Assembly (NCBI RefSeq): GCF_043235035.1
Contig: NZ_JAZAQF010000069.1
Coordinates: 124,001 to 188,000, forward strand
Source of the DNA: CACIAM-69d sp001698445
Lineage (GTDB): Bacteria > Cyanobacteriota > Cyanobacteriia > CACIAM-69d
Direction of reading: 5' to 3'
DNA length: 64,000 nucleotides
Shown here: one piece after another, positions 7,089-15,650 of the stretch
Layout: each line of letters opens with the position of its first letter
Position numbering within the stretch: position 1 is the stretch's first letter
Translations under genes and position numbers: made by a program
The notes under the pieces: model-generated
Database searches by the model: none
What the model was told of the DNA's origin: nothing
Seen by the model: only the letters and a program-made list of their open reading frames with translations

Positions 7089-9980
7089 GGGATCCAATTC
7101 CTGTGGGTCGAGGCGGTCGGCGGCGTAGTTTAGGGTGCGATCGATGGTGTCGATCAGGGCGCGGTTGGTGGCCGGAGCCGATCGCTCCTGGGGCGATCGA
7201 ACAATGGCTAATCGCGGCCGGGGCGGTCGCACGCGCCTTTGCCAGTTCGTCATCCAAGCTTCCAAGGTGCGGGGGGTGCTGGCTGGACAGAAAAAGAACC
7301 CTTGCACTTGCCGACAGCCCAACCCTTGCAAGGTACGGATGCTGGAGACGGTTTCGGCTCCTTCGGCGGTAACGGTTAGGTCTAACTGCTCGGCCAGGTT
7401 CAAAATGGCGGCCACGATCGCCCGAGGACGTTCTTGGCGATCGAGGTTATGGATAAATGACTGATCAATCTTCAGCCCCGACAGTGGCAATTGGTGCAAA
7501 TAGCTAAGAGAAGAGTAGCCCGTGCCAAAGTCATCAATCACCCAGCGCACCCCCAGGATGGCCAGGCGATCGAGCGTGGCCCGCAACTCTGGCGATAGGT
7601 GCATTAACAGGCTCTCCGTAATTTCCAAGGCCAGGAGATTAGGGGGCAGCCCCGTTTCTTGCAAAATGGTCTCCACTTGCCCCACAAAGTTCGCCCCCGT
7701 CAGTTGACGAATGGAGCAGTTGACGGAAATGGGCAACTCTTGACACCAGGGATAGACCGATCGCCAATGCTGTAGTTGCTGGCAAGCTTCCCGCAGGGCC
7801 CACAGACCCAGCTCCACAATGATGCCGGTTTCTTCCGCGATCGGGATGAACTCCGTGGGGGCGATCGAGCCGCGTTGGGGATGGTGCCAGCGCATCAGAG
7901 CCTCAAATCCCTGGATCGCTTGGGTTTCCAACGCCACCACAGGTTGATAGTGCAGCATCAGTTCTCGCCGAGGCAATGCCCACTGCAAATCCGAAGCCAT
8001 CTGGAACCGACTGAGCACCTGGGAATGCATTTCCCGACGAAAGACCACGCAAGTGCCTTTGCCCCGCTGTTTGGCCGCATAAAGGGCGATTTCTGCCTGA
8101 CGCAACAGGGTTTCCGCATCCAACTGAGGATTCACCCAAGTGATGCCAATGCTGACGCGCACAAAAATTTCCAAACTCCCCAGGTCAAAGGGTTGGGCAA
8201 TGAGGGTTTGCAGTTGAATGGCGCGATCGATTCCCAGGTCATAGCTGGCCAATCCTTCCAGAAACAGCGTAAATTCATCGCCTCCAAACCGAGCCAGCAC
8301 CTCATTGGGTTGCAAATGGGCTTGCAACCGCTGGGCTAATAGGGTCAGCAACTGATCGCCCACCCAATGACCCAAGGAATCGTTCACCAGCTTGAAATCA
8401 TCCAAGTCCAAATGCAGGATGGCGCTATAGTGCCCGGGCCCGGCATCAATTAACCCTGGCCAGGGTTGATGGTTGAGGCTGGTTGCCAATGGCGGTTCCC
8501 CCGGTGGGCCCATGGGGTGGGTCATGTTTTGCGCCATGTTTTGCGCCATTTTCTGCTCTACTTGCTGCTCCATTTGCTCTAGGCGATGGTCAATGGCTTG
8601 CAGCAGAGTGTGGCGATTGGGCAAATCCGTGAGCGGATCGTGGGCGGCTTGGTGGGCCAGGGTTTGAAAAGATTGGGCGAGCTGCTCCGTCATGGCGTTG
8701 AAGGTGCTGGCCAGGCGATCGATTTCGGCAATGGGCGATCGGGGTGCGCGATCGAGCCAGTTACCCTTGGCCAAACCCTCCGCCGCCAAGACCAGGTGTT
8801 GCAGCGGCCGAGTCAGCCATTGGGTCAGCCATCCCCCCACCGCCGCCACCACCAGCAACATCACCAAACAAGCCACCACCGTTGTTTGCAACTGAGCGGC
8901 GATCGGGGCGTAAAAATCGCTTTCAGGCACCACAATCACCACCCACCATTGCAGACCGATCGCGTTTTGGAACCGAGTGGTCTGGCCCAAATAGGCGCGA
9001 TGGTTCACGGTCAGGGTAAAGGATTGGGGATGGGCAGCGGCAGGGGGCTGAACTCCGGCTTGCGGGGCTGCGGGATTCGTTGGGGCGGTGATGATGCGAT
9101 CGGCTGCTAGATGTTGGGCCGTGGCCCGAATCACCGGATGCAGGGATTGATCGGCCTTGATGCGGCTGGGTTGGGGCTGATTGGGCCAAACCAAGGGCGT
9201 GTCGGTGGAGGTGGCGATGAGCTGCCCATCGGTTTCCATCACAAAAGCCAAGCCCGATCGCCCGATCGGCAGGGTTTTCAGAAACCGGCTCACCGCTGAC
9301 AGATACAGCCGCGACGTGACCACCCCAATGACGCGCCCAGTGCGATCGCGCACGGGCTGGCTCACCGGCAGCGCCAAAATTTGCGGGTTGCTGTGGAGCT
9401 GAAAGACCGAATTCCAAACCAAACGCTCGGCTTTGAAGGTGTCGCTGTACCAACTCCGGCGGCGCGGATCAAACACTTGGGCCACGGAGGTCAGTGTGCG
9501 GTTTTGATCCAAATCAAACCCTAGCATTTTGCCGTCCGTGGCTCGCCCGGCCACCTGCAATTGGCGAGCGCTGCGATCGTCGGTGAACTGCACAGCGGCA
9601 AATTCCCCATCCTGGCCGCCATAGGCCACGTTGTCCACCGTGCCCTTGAAGATTTGGAAATATTCAATCAGGCGCTGTTCCCGATCGCTCGGATCCAAAA
9701 AATCCACCCGCCCCGTTTCCGAATCCTGGGCCATCAGTTGCACCACCTGGATCGGGGCTTGCAAACTTCCCTGCAAGAATTGCCCAATTCGCAGGCTGGT
9801 TTCTTGGCGCAGGCGGGTGCTGTTGGTGGTTAGCAGATAGTTGGCATGTCGCCAGGCGAGCCAACTGGTTAGCCCAATGGCCCCCACCAACTGAATCGCC
9901 ACTGGCATCACCAGCAGCCACCGCAGAGGAACCGATCGCTCTCGAAGTCCGAATGTTGAGATCGCCTTGGGGTTAATCAA
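7077..9980 (-). CDS. Membrane-bound GGDEF-EAL protein (c-di-GMP turnover)
   Basis: A 967-residue sensor with this order: N-terminal membrane segment (about residues 20-42), a large periplasmic dCache-like domain, a second membrane segment near residue 375 (VVACLVMLLVVAAVGGWL), HAMP, then GGDEF (ARFGGDEFTLFLEG) and EAL (GFEALMRWHHP; DDFGTGYSSLSYLHQLP; LKIDQSFI). The GGDEF motif is intact, but LQPN stands where the RxxD inhibitory site would be. The EAL motif and the acidic DDFGTGYS residues are intact, so both synthesis and hydrolysis are possible; which dominates is unknown. A Met/Gln-rich stretch (MEQQVEQKMAQNMAQNMTH) interrupts the start of the GGDEF domain as a short repeat expansion. The start is TTG 9980 because a stop lies just upstream in frame and no earlier ATG exists. 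Confidence 0.9.
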   Translation of the reverse strand: MINPKAISTFGLRERSVPLRWLLVMPVAIQLVGAIGLTSWLAWRHANYLLTTNSTRLRQETSLRIGQFLQGSLQAPIQVVQLMAQDSETGRVDFLDPSDREQRLIEYFQIFKGTVDNVAYGGQDGEFAAVQFTDDRSARQLQVAGRATDGKMLGFDLDQNRTLTSVAQVFDPRRRSWYSDTFKAERLVWNSVFQLHSNPQILALPVSQPVRDRTGRVIGVVTSRLYLSAVSRFLKTLPIGRSGLAFVMETDGQLIATSTDTPLVWPNQPQPSRIKADQSLHPVIRATAQHLAADRIITAPTNPAAPQAGVQPPAAAHPQSFTLTVNHRAYLGQTTRFQNAIGLQWWVVIVVPESDFYAPIAAQLQTTVVACLVMLLVVAAVGGWLTQWLTRPLQHLVLAAEGLAKGNWLDRAPRSPIAEIDRLASTFNAMTEQLAQSFQTLAHQAAHDPLTDLPNRHTLLQAIDHRLEQMEQQVEQKMAQNMAQNMTHPMGPPGEPPLATSLNHQPWPGLIDAGPGHYSAILHLDLDDFKLVNDSLGHWVGDQLLTLLAQRLQAHLQPNEVLARFGGDEFTLFLEGLASYDLGIDRAIQLQTLIAQPFDLGSLEIFVRVSIGITWVNPQLDAETLLRQAEIALYAAKQRGKGTCVVFRREMHSQVLSRFQMASDLQWALPRRELMLHYQPVVALETQAIQGFEALMRWHHPQRGSIAPTEFIPIAEETGIIVELGLWALREACQQLQHWRSVYPWCQELPISVNCSIRQLTGANFVGQVETILQETGLPPNLLALEITESLLMHLSPELRATLDRLAILGVRWVIDDFGTGYSSLSYLHQLPLSGLKIDQSFIHNLDRQERPRAIVAAILNLAEQLDLTVTAEGAETVSSIRTLQGLGCRQVQGFFFCPASTPRTLEAWMTNWQRRVRPPRPRLAIVRSPQERSAPATNRALIDTIDRTLNYAADRLDPQELDPKNP

Positions 9981-10078
9981 CAGTGATTAATTTGCTGTGG
10001 GTTACTGACATTTTTGCAAAAAGGCGAGCCAATCCCGATGGTTCGGTTGTTGAATCAATTCTGCATTGGGGAATCGCA

Positions 10079-13000
10079 CTATTGGGCACAGGAGCTGGCC
10101 GCTGGCTCTGCCGCCGGCCGATCGGGCACGTTCAAAGCAGCCTTGGGATAGGCAATTCGTTTGTGGTTAAACTGCTGCCAAACCGTAACGAACACTTCCG
10201 CAATTACCCGCAGGTCTTCCCGACTCAGACCCGAGCAAACGAGCTGATTGTCTTGCCAGCGGGCCCGCAACATCCGATTCACCAGCGCCAAGGCTTCCTC
10301 ATAGGTGGCATTTTCCAGCGATCGCAGGGCCGCTTCGCAGGAGTCCGCCAGCATGACAATTCCTGTTTCCCTCGATTGGGGAATGGGGCCCGGATACCGA
10401 AAATGGCTTTCCAGCACCGGACGCTGATCTAGATCGCAAGCTTGGTAGGGCGATCGCCCTTGAGGGGTTTTGTCCTGTTGGGTTGTCTTGATGGTGGTTG
10501 TGGCGCGATCGGGTTGATGGGCTTGATTGGCTTGACCTGCTCGATCGGCTTGATCTACGCGATCTACGCGATCGAATCGGCTCGATCGCTCCACAGGAGT
10601 TTGATCTAAACCGAAATTGGCTGCCTTAGCCCGCTGTTCCCGCTGTTCCTGCTGTTGCTTCGCTTGGTAATAGAAATAGGCAATCAGCATCGTGCCTTGG
10701 TGTTCCGGAATAAAAGCTTGGATCGCTTTGGGCAACCGGGCCCGCCGCGCCATCACCAAGCCTTCGCTCACATGCTTGCGGACAATTTCCGCACTCAGCC
10801 AAGGATCGGCCAGCTCATCGTGGAGATTGGGGCCGCCCATTTGGTTTTCGATGAAAGCGTGGGGGTTATGGAGCTTGCCGATGTCGTGATAGAGCGTGCC
10901 GGCCCGCACCAGTTCCACATTGCAGCCGAGCGATCGAGCGGCCGCTTCCGCCAAACTCGCCACAAACAGGGTGTGTTGAAACGTGCCCGGTGCTTCCGCC
11001 GCCAGTTGCTTCAGCAAGGGGCGGTTGGGATTCGCCAACTCCGCAAGGCGAATGGGAGTGACCAAATCAAACAGATGTTCCAGGTAGGGACTGAGGCCGA
11101 TGGCGATGATCACCCAAATCAGCCCCGCAAACCCACACAGGGCCGCTGAACCAAGAACCGTCAGCCAGACAAATTCGGCGGCGGCGCTGTTAATCAGGTT
11201 CATGACCAGGTATAGCCCCCCTTGGGCGATCGCCACGCCCCCGCCCAACAGGGCCAAGTCTTCGCGCGATCGGGCCCGGCCGGCCCAGGCCGCGGCCACC
11301 AAGCCCCCCGCCGCCACGATCAAGGCATCAACCCAACTCACCTCCAAACCGGGGGGCAACAGCAGCGCCAACAGCCCCACCAAAGACATGCCCACCAAGG
11401 AACCGTAAAAACCGCCACTGAGCAGGCCAATGGCAGACAGATTAGCCAGCATGGTGGGGCTGGCCCAAGGCCAGGTGGCTCCCATGCTGATCAGTAGGGG
11501 GGTGCTGATGGCTAGCAGCAGCAACAGGAAGCTGTCTCGTTGTCGCAGTCGGTGATAAACTCGGCGCTCAATTTGCCAAAAGGCCACGATCGCCCCCGAG
11601 ACCAACAGGAACAGCCGCAGAATTGCTCCCCAGTTCACATTCCGAGAGCTGAGACCATAGCGATCGAGCAAGGCAAATTGGCCCGCATCAATGCGTTCAC
11701 CCTGACGAACAATGGTTTCGCCCATGCGCCGCGACACGATCGAAAGGGGCACATCTTCCGCCGCCTGTTCAGCCAAGCGGCGGGTGCGGTCTGGATCTTC
11801 CGTGAGGGTGGGGCGATCGATCGTGCCCAGCAAAAGCTGTTGAGCCAGGGCCCGACCTTCCAAGGGAACCACCAATGCCACATGGAGTTGCACCGCCCGT
11901 TCAACGAGTTCCGGCGGTAAACCGGGTGCGAGACCCTGCACCAACAAGTTTTCCAGGGCCACCAAGGTTTTGGCGCGGGTGGCCTGCCATTGGGTATCAG
12001 TCAGGGTGAACAGATCCACCGTGTAGTCCTGTTGCCCAAAGTCTTGCATCACGGCTTGGGCCATGGCGTAGCGTTCGCGGGCCTTTTCAATGGCGCTGAT
12101 CACTTGCCGCAGCGCCGTTTCACCGGCCTGGATTCGGTAGGTTTTGAGGGCAACCACCAGGGGGTGTTCTGCTGAAATGGGCAGGACTTTTCCGGAGGCC
12201 AGGGACGGCTTGAAGGGGTCAAACCCATCTGATCGCCCCGTGGGTCGGGGCGTGGGTTGGGGGGACGACCGTCCCAGGGCCTGGAGTACCTGTTGCCAGT
12301 CCGCCTCATTGAGCGATCGCGCAATTTGTTGCAGGTCAGTGGACAGAGTTGCCGCTGACCAATAGGGAAACTGACCAGCCACCTGGCGCAATTCATCACT
12401 CCGTTCCAGCCGACGTTGCAACTCGGCCGCCAACTGTTGGGTGGCATCGGAGTCCATTTTCAAGGCGGGCACAATGCCGTTGCGAGCTGCCTCTCGACGG
12501 CTGCGCGTGGTGACTTGATCCACCACTTGGGCATCGTAGGGGGCAACGATATCTTGCGGGGCGATCGAACCAATGCCGTAGCGCGGTTGATTTAACCAAG
12601 GCTGGCTCATGGTGGCCGTCAGAATAATCGCCCCCAAAATGCCTAGCAGGATGGTTTGCACCCGCTGACGAATCGATCGGGCCCGCCGCACATAGGGTTG
12701 GCCCATGGTTTGGCAACAGAGACTATGGCAAGCGCCGCGAATCACCCCAACTCCTCCGTTGATCGTCACTCGTTGAACCAGTGAACTCAGCCGACGGTTC
12801 AGCCAGCCAAGTTGCCCGGGCCAAAGCTGCCCAAATCCGCGCCGTGCCGATCGACTGTGGGGCAATGGCGGTAATGGTGGTACTGAACTAGGTGGGGAAA
12901 CACTGCGAGAATTGAACCCCAAGGGCGATCGTCCAGGGGGTGGGTCGCGAAATGGCTCGGGCGATCGGCCGCCCACATACTCCACCGTATCCTCAGCATC

Positions 13001-13126
13001 CTCTAGGGAACCGTGGCGAGGTGGCGGTTCCTGCGCACTGGCTTCGGAGTCGGTGTGGGATGGGGCAGCCTGTTGCCCATCACGCCCCATCGGATTGGCG
13101 GGGGTCAACATCTGGGAGGCTCTCAT
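10079..13126 (-). CDS. PgpH-type 7TM-HD c-di-AMP phosphodiesterase
   Basis: About 1015 residues from ATG 13126 (the frame stays open to a TTG at 13171). Order: a long polar N-terminal region of about 160 residues, a membrane helix (TILLGILGAIILTATMSQPW), an extracytoplasmic 7TMR-HDED-like domain, a block of seven membrane helices, and an HD domain with HTLFVASLAEAAARS, GTLYHDIGKLHNPHAFIENQ and PEHQGTMLIAYFYYQA. PgpH proteins hydrolyse c-di-AMP at the inner membrane. Two unusual points are visible. The usual EHHGT motif reads EHQGT. Between the EHQGT helix and the last HD helices there is a polar insertion of about 70 residues rich in Asp, Arg, Gln and Ala (VDRVDQADRAGQANQAHQPD), coded by tandem CGATCTACG-like repeats near 10500-10620. 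Neighbouring spacers give no operon partner. Confidence 0.85.
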   Translation of the reverse strand: MRASQMLTPANPMGRDGQQAAPSHTDSEASAQEPPPRHGSLEDAEDTVEYVGGRSPEPFRDPPPGRSPLGFNSRSVSPPSSVPPLPPLPHSRSARRGFGQLWPGQLGWLNRRLSSLVQRVTINGGVGVIRGACHSLCCQTMGQPYVRRARSIRQRVQTILLGILGAIILTATMSQPWLNQPRYGIGSIAPQDIVAPYDAQVVDQVTTRSRREAARNGIVPALKMDSDATQQLAAELQRRLERSDELRQVAGQFPYWSAATLSTDLQQIARSLNEADWQQVLQALGRSSPQPTPRPTGRSDGFDPFKPSLASGKVLPISAEHPLVVALKTYRIQAGETALRQVISAIEKARERYAMAQAVMQDFGQQDYTVDLFTLTDTQWQATRAKTLVALENLLVQGLAPGLPPELVERAVQLHVALVVPLEGRALAQQLLLGTIDRPTLTEDPDRTRRLAEQAAEDVPLSIVSRRMGETIVRQGERIDAGQFALLDRYGLSSRNVNWGAILRLFLLVSGAIVAFWQIERRVYHRLRQRDSFLLLLLAISTPLLISMGATWPWASPTMLANLSAIGLLSGGFYGSLVGMSLVGLLALLLPPGLEVSWVDALIVAAGGLVAAAWAGRARSREDLALLGGGVAIAQGGLYLVMNLINSAAAEFVWLTVLGSAALCGFAGLIWVIIAIGLSPYLEHLFDLVTPIRLAELANPNRPLLKQLAAEAPGTFQHTLFVASLAEAAARSLGCNVELVRAGTLYHDIGKLHNPHAFIENQMGGPNLHDELADPWLSAEIVRKHVSEGLVMARRARLPKAIQAFIPEHQGTMLIAYFYYQAKQQQEQREQRAKAANFGLDQTPVERSSRFDRVDRVDQADRAGQANQAHQPDRATTTIKTTQQDKTPQGRSPYQACDLDQRPVLESHFRYPGPIPQSRETGIVMLADSCEAALRSLENATYEEALALVNRMLRARWQDNQLVCSGLSREDLRVIAEVFVTVWQQFNHKRIAYPKAALNVPDRPAAEPAASSCAQ

Positions 13127-13589
13127 TTTGCCCCTAACACCCTGCGCCGATCGCGCCAGTAGCCATTGCAATCCAAGTCACCATAATCAGTTCCACCCAA
13201 TTGATTTGACCCAAAGAATGGGCTGAAAAATGCCATTCTGAAGAACCATCGGAGGTCATCCCAAAAGGGTCTCGTCTCCATGTTCATCTTGCAGGGACTC
13301 TGTCGGTACTTCAACCGGTTGGCTGAATTGGCCATGATCCCATGGGACTCATTCACCGTTCTGGCCAACCCGTTGCTGGACAATTTCAACAGTCGTAGCG
13401 CTCTCGCAAAGATTGCGCAATGGGTTAACACCGGCCCCATGGCAGGACGGGGCCAGCCACCACCCGATCGCCCCATAGCGGAATCTGGGCAGCATCTTGG
13501 CAGTATCTCAGTTGATTGAAGCGTAGGGCATTTTATCGGTAATTTTGGCTAAATCGTCCCCAGCAGAGGACTTGGCGGGGCGCAATTGC
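13127..13589 (-). other. Intergenic region upstream of the pgpH-like gene
   Basis: These 463 bases lie between two minus-strand genes. Short open frames (for example 13280-13519 plus) have no recognisable product. No strong hairpin, repeat array or RNA gene was seen. The promoter of the HD-domain gene should lie here. Confidence 0.4.
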
Positions 13590-14525
13590 TCAGCGTCCCA
13601 CCCTGAAATGGGTAATCAGGCGATCGCCCTCCGCGATCGAATCGGCCAGGGGATATTGGGGCAAGCGACCCGACCAGCGATCGATCAACATTTGCGCTCC
13701 CTGGATGGCCCGGGTCAGCAGCCGATCGGGCACAATTGCCCCCACATCGGCCGGAATGGCCGCGCAGCCCCCCACCGCACCCACCAACACCCCCGACCAC
13801 AAAACCGCACTGGCCGACTGTTGTTGGCTGCGGGCCAAGCTGCTGGCCCAGCGGCCACCGCTTGATCGCAGGCTATGGAGTGCCACCAAAATAGGCAAGG
13901 TTTCCGGTGTAGCCGCCCGCAGCCGTTGGGGCCAATCTAGGGCCAATCGATCCAACGTTTGCCAATCGCTGAGGATGTTGACCACCGACGGCCACAGGGC
14001 ATTGGAGAGGGCATTGGAGAGAGCAGCGGAATGGGTCGCATGTGCTGTCTGCGCCGTATGTGCTGTATGTGCCGTATGTGCCGCAGGATCGAACTCGGTT
14101 TCCTCTCGATCGCCCTGGGAGAATTCCAGCGTGGCAGCATTGGGATGCACCAACACCCAAGCCAACACCTCCGCCCCCAAAATCACCGCTTCGGGCAAAG
14201 GCTGATCCATCGCCTGAGTCCACAGTTGGTGCAACACCAAGGGGCGATCGAACCAGCGCAACAGCAAAGGCAACAGGGCCAAGCCCAACTGATCGCCCGG
14301 CCCCGCCATCAGCGGCTCCAGTGAGGCCAAGGCCAACAGCCCCGGATCCGGGCCCGCCTGTGCGCCAACGATCTCTGACAATTGAAGGGCCCCTTGTAAA
14401 GCCGCGTCCAAATTGCGTCGATCGCGCTCCCAGGTTCGATCAAGTTGGTGAAGCGCTACCAAACCTCCCACGAGGGCCCCTTCAAATCGACTGTGTAAAC
14501 TGACGGGCCAATCGCCAAAACTCAT
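13590..14525 (-). CDS. ADP-ribosylglycohydrolase-like protein, probably inactive
   Basis: A 311-residue Ala/Leu-rich protein. Two segments resemble the ADP-ribosylglycohydrolase (DraG-like) fold: an N-terminal SRFEGALVGGLVALHQL, where the family has RFxGALLGxAxGDALG, and a C-terminal LWSGVLVGAVGGCAAIPADV, where it has GALxGAxxGxxAIP. The acidic metal ligands expected in the first motif (GDALG) and in a central D-D-T/S motif are not apparent, so catalysis is doubtful. A short tandem repeat codes for AHTAHTAHTAQTAHATHSA at about 14030-14085, followed by a second duplication, ALSNALSNAL. Such low-complexity expansions recur in this genome. The family assignment is inference from weak motifs; a conserved hypothetical label is the safe alternative. 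Confidence 0.5.
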   Translation of the reverse strand: MSFGDWPVSLHSRFEGALVGGLVALHQLDRTWERDRRNLDAALQGALQLSEIVGAQAGPDPGLLALASLEPLMAGPGDQLGLALLPLLLRWFDRPLVLHQLWTQAMDQPLPEAVILGAEVLAWVLVHPNAATLEFSQGDREETEFDPAAHTAHTAHTAQTAHATHSAALSNALSNALWPSVVNILSDWQTLDRLALDWPQRLRAATPETLPILVALHSLRSSGGRWASSLARSQQQSASAVLWSGVLVGAVGGCAAIPADVGAIVPDRLLTRAIQGAQMLIDRWSGRLPQYPLADSIAEGDRLITHFRVGR

Positions 14526-14694
14526 GATTTGCCAAATCCAGCGCGATCGCGCGACAAGCGGATCTCTAATCTAAGGGATCTCTAATTCAAGATGGATGGC
14601 AAAAAACCGTCCAAGCTTGACCCTTGATTCCCGATGCTCCGCTGTGCGGCTGAGAATTTGTTCTTGAACCATTGCCTAACCGTTAATTAGCCCT

Positions 14695-15138
14695 ATGGCT
14701 TGGAACCGCCTCCTTTCCATTCTCGAACATTTCAATTGTCCTAGGCTGGCCATGGCTCCAAATCCTGCATCAGCCCGAAAAGCAATTGCCTTCACCCGGC
14801 TGGGAATGCTCCTGAGCCTGGGCGCGATCGGCCTAGGCATCAGTCTTAGCCTGGGCATGGGGCCCGCTTGGGCCAACTGCCCGCCGCGTCGGGAACCCCT
14901 GCCCAACTTGGGCCCCGGTGACAGTGGCAGCGATGTGCGCCGACTTCAGGGCATTTTGGCGCTCCTGGGGTTTTATCAAGGCCCCGCAGACGGAACCTAC
15001 GACACCGCCTTGGCCAACGCCGTTCGTCTTTTTCAGGAAACCCAAAAACTGGATCCCAGTGGCGAAGTGACCGCCGAAACCTGGGATGCTCTGCTGCCCA
15101 ATCCCAACTGCCGGCCCCCCACCCGCCCCGATCGCTAG
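14695..15138 (+). CDS. Exported peptidoglycan-binding domain protein
   Basis: A 147-residue protein. A hydrophobic segment (about residues 35-58, LGMLLSLGAIGLGISLSLGMG) ending at AWA forms a signal peptide. The mature part is one PG_binding_1 module: LGPGDSGSDVRRLQGILALL, GFYQGPADGTYD, AVRLFQETQKLDPSGEVTAETWDAL. In such proteins the module binds peptidoglycan, often attached to a hydrolase; here it stands alone, with only a Pro-rich tail. It could act with the L,D-transpeptidases elsewhere in the window, but nothing links them genetically. ATG 14695 is the first start; ATG 14752 is an alternative that gives a signal peptide of more usual length. Confidence 0.82.
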   Translation: MAWNRLLSILEHFNCPRLAMAPNPASARKAIAFTRLGMLLSLGAIGLGISLSLGMGPAWANCPPRREPLPNLGPGDSGSDVRRLQGILALLGFYQGPADGTYDTALANAVRLFQETQKLDPSGEVTAETWDALLPNPNCRPPTRPDR

Positions 15139-15650
15139 GGCCTTGGGGTGATCGACCACAGAGGCTCGCAAGCCCAGTGTCTAGCGTTTTCTGAGATCCC
15201 ACGCAATCCCTCCAGTTCTCCAGATTTTCAGACTCAAAGCTCAAGACTCAAAGCCCAAGACTCAAAGCCCAAGACTCAAAGCCCAAGACTCAAAGCTCAA
15301 GATCTAGGGGAAGGAAGCACCTAAGGGTTCAATGACAGGCGCTAATCAACAAACGCTAATCTTGATCAATTCTTAAGAATTAATAAATCCCAAAAGCGAT
15401 CGCGCCCGCAAGGGGAATTCCTGCCAAAAGCTGCATAGCAAAAAATTAGGAAATAGCCACAAACTGCAACGGAACTTTAAAGAGTTCAAAGTGCTTTGTA
15501 ACCAAAGTATTAAGCGATCGCCACGGGATCGATCCCATTGCTTACACTGTCAGCAGAGATGGCTAAAACCATCACCACTCAACGCTTTGAGTAACGCACC
15601 CATTAACGCTTTGCTAAGTCGCGATCGCGCCTAGCGACGCAAGACTTCCT
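15139..15650 (+). other. Leader region of ndhD with tandem repeat
   Basis: These 512 bases separate the peptidoglycan-binding gene from ndhD. The first third holds a 14-bp tandem repeat; the rest is AT-richer than the coding regions and ends in several HIP1 octamers. A stretch TTGCTTACACT near 15538 could hold a -10 element but is not convincing. No RNA gene was recognised. Confidence 0.4.
15230..15299 (+). repeat. Tandem repeat, 5 x 14 bp
   Basis: Five head-to-tail copies of AGACTCAAAGCCCA; the first and last copies differ by T for C in the final trinucleotide (CTCA). The identical middle copies point to recent slippage. It lies outside genes. Confidence 0.95.

Noticed and set aside
14030..14090. 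CRISPR-like look of the TGTGCTGTATGTGCCGTATG repeats
   Set aside because: The repeats are 9-18 bases without spacers and lie inside a coding frame as AHT codons; a slippage tract.
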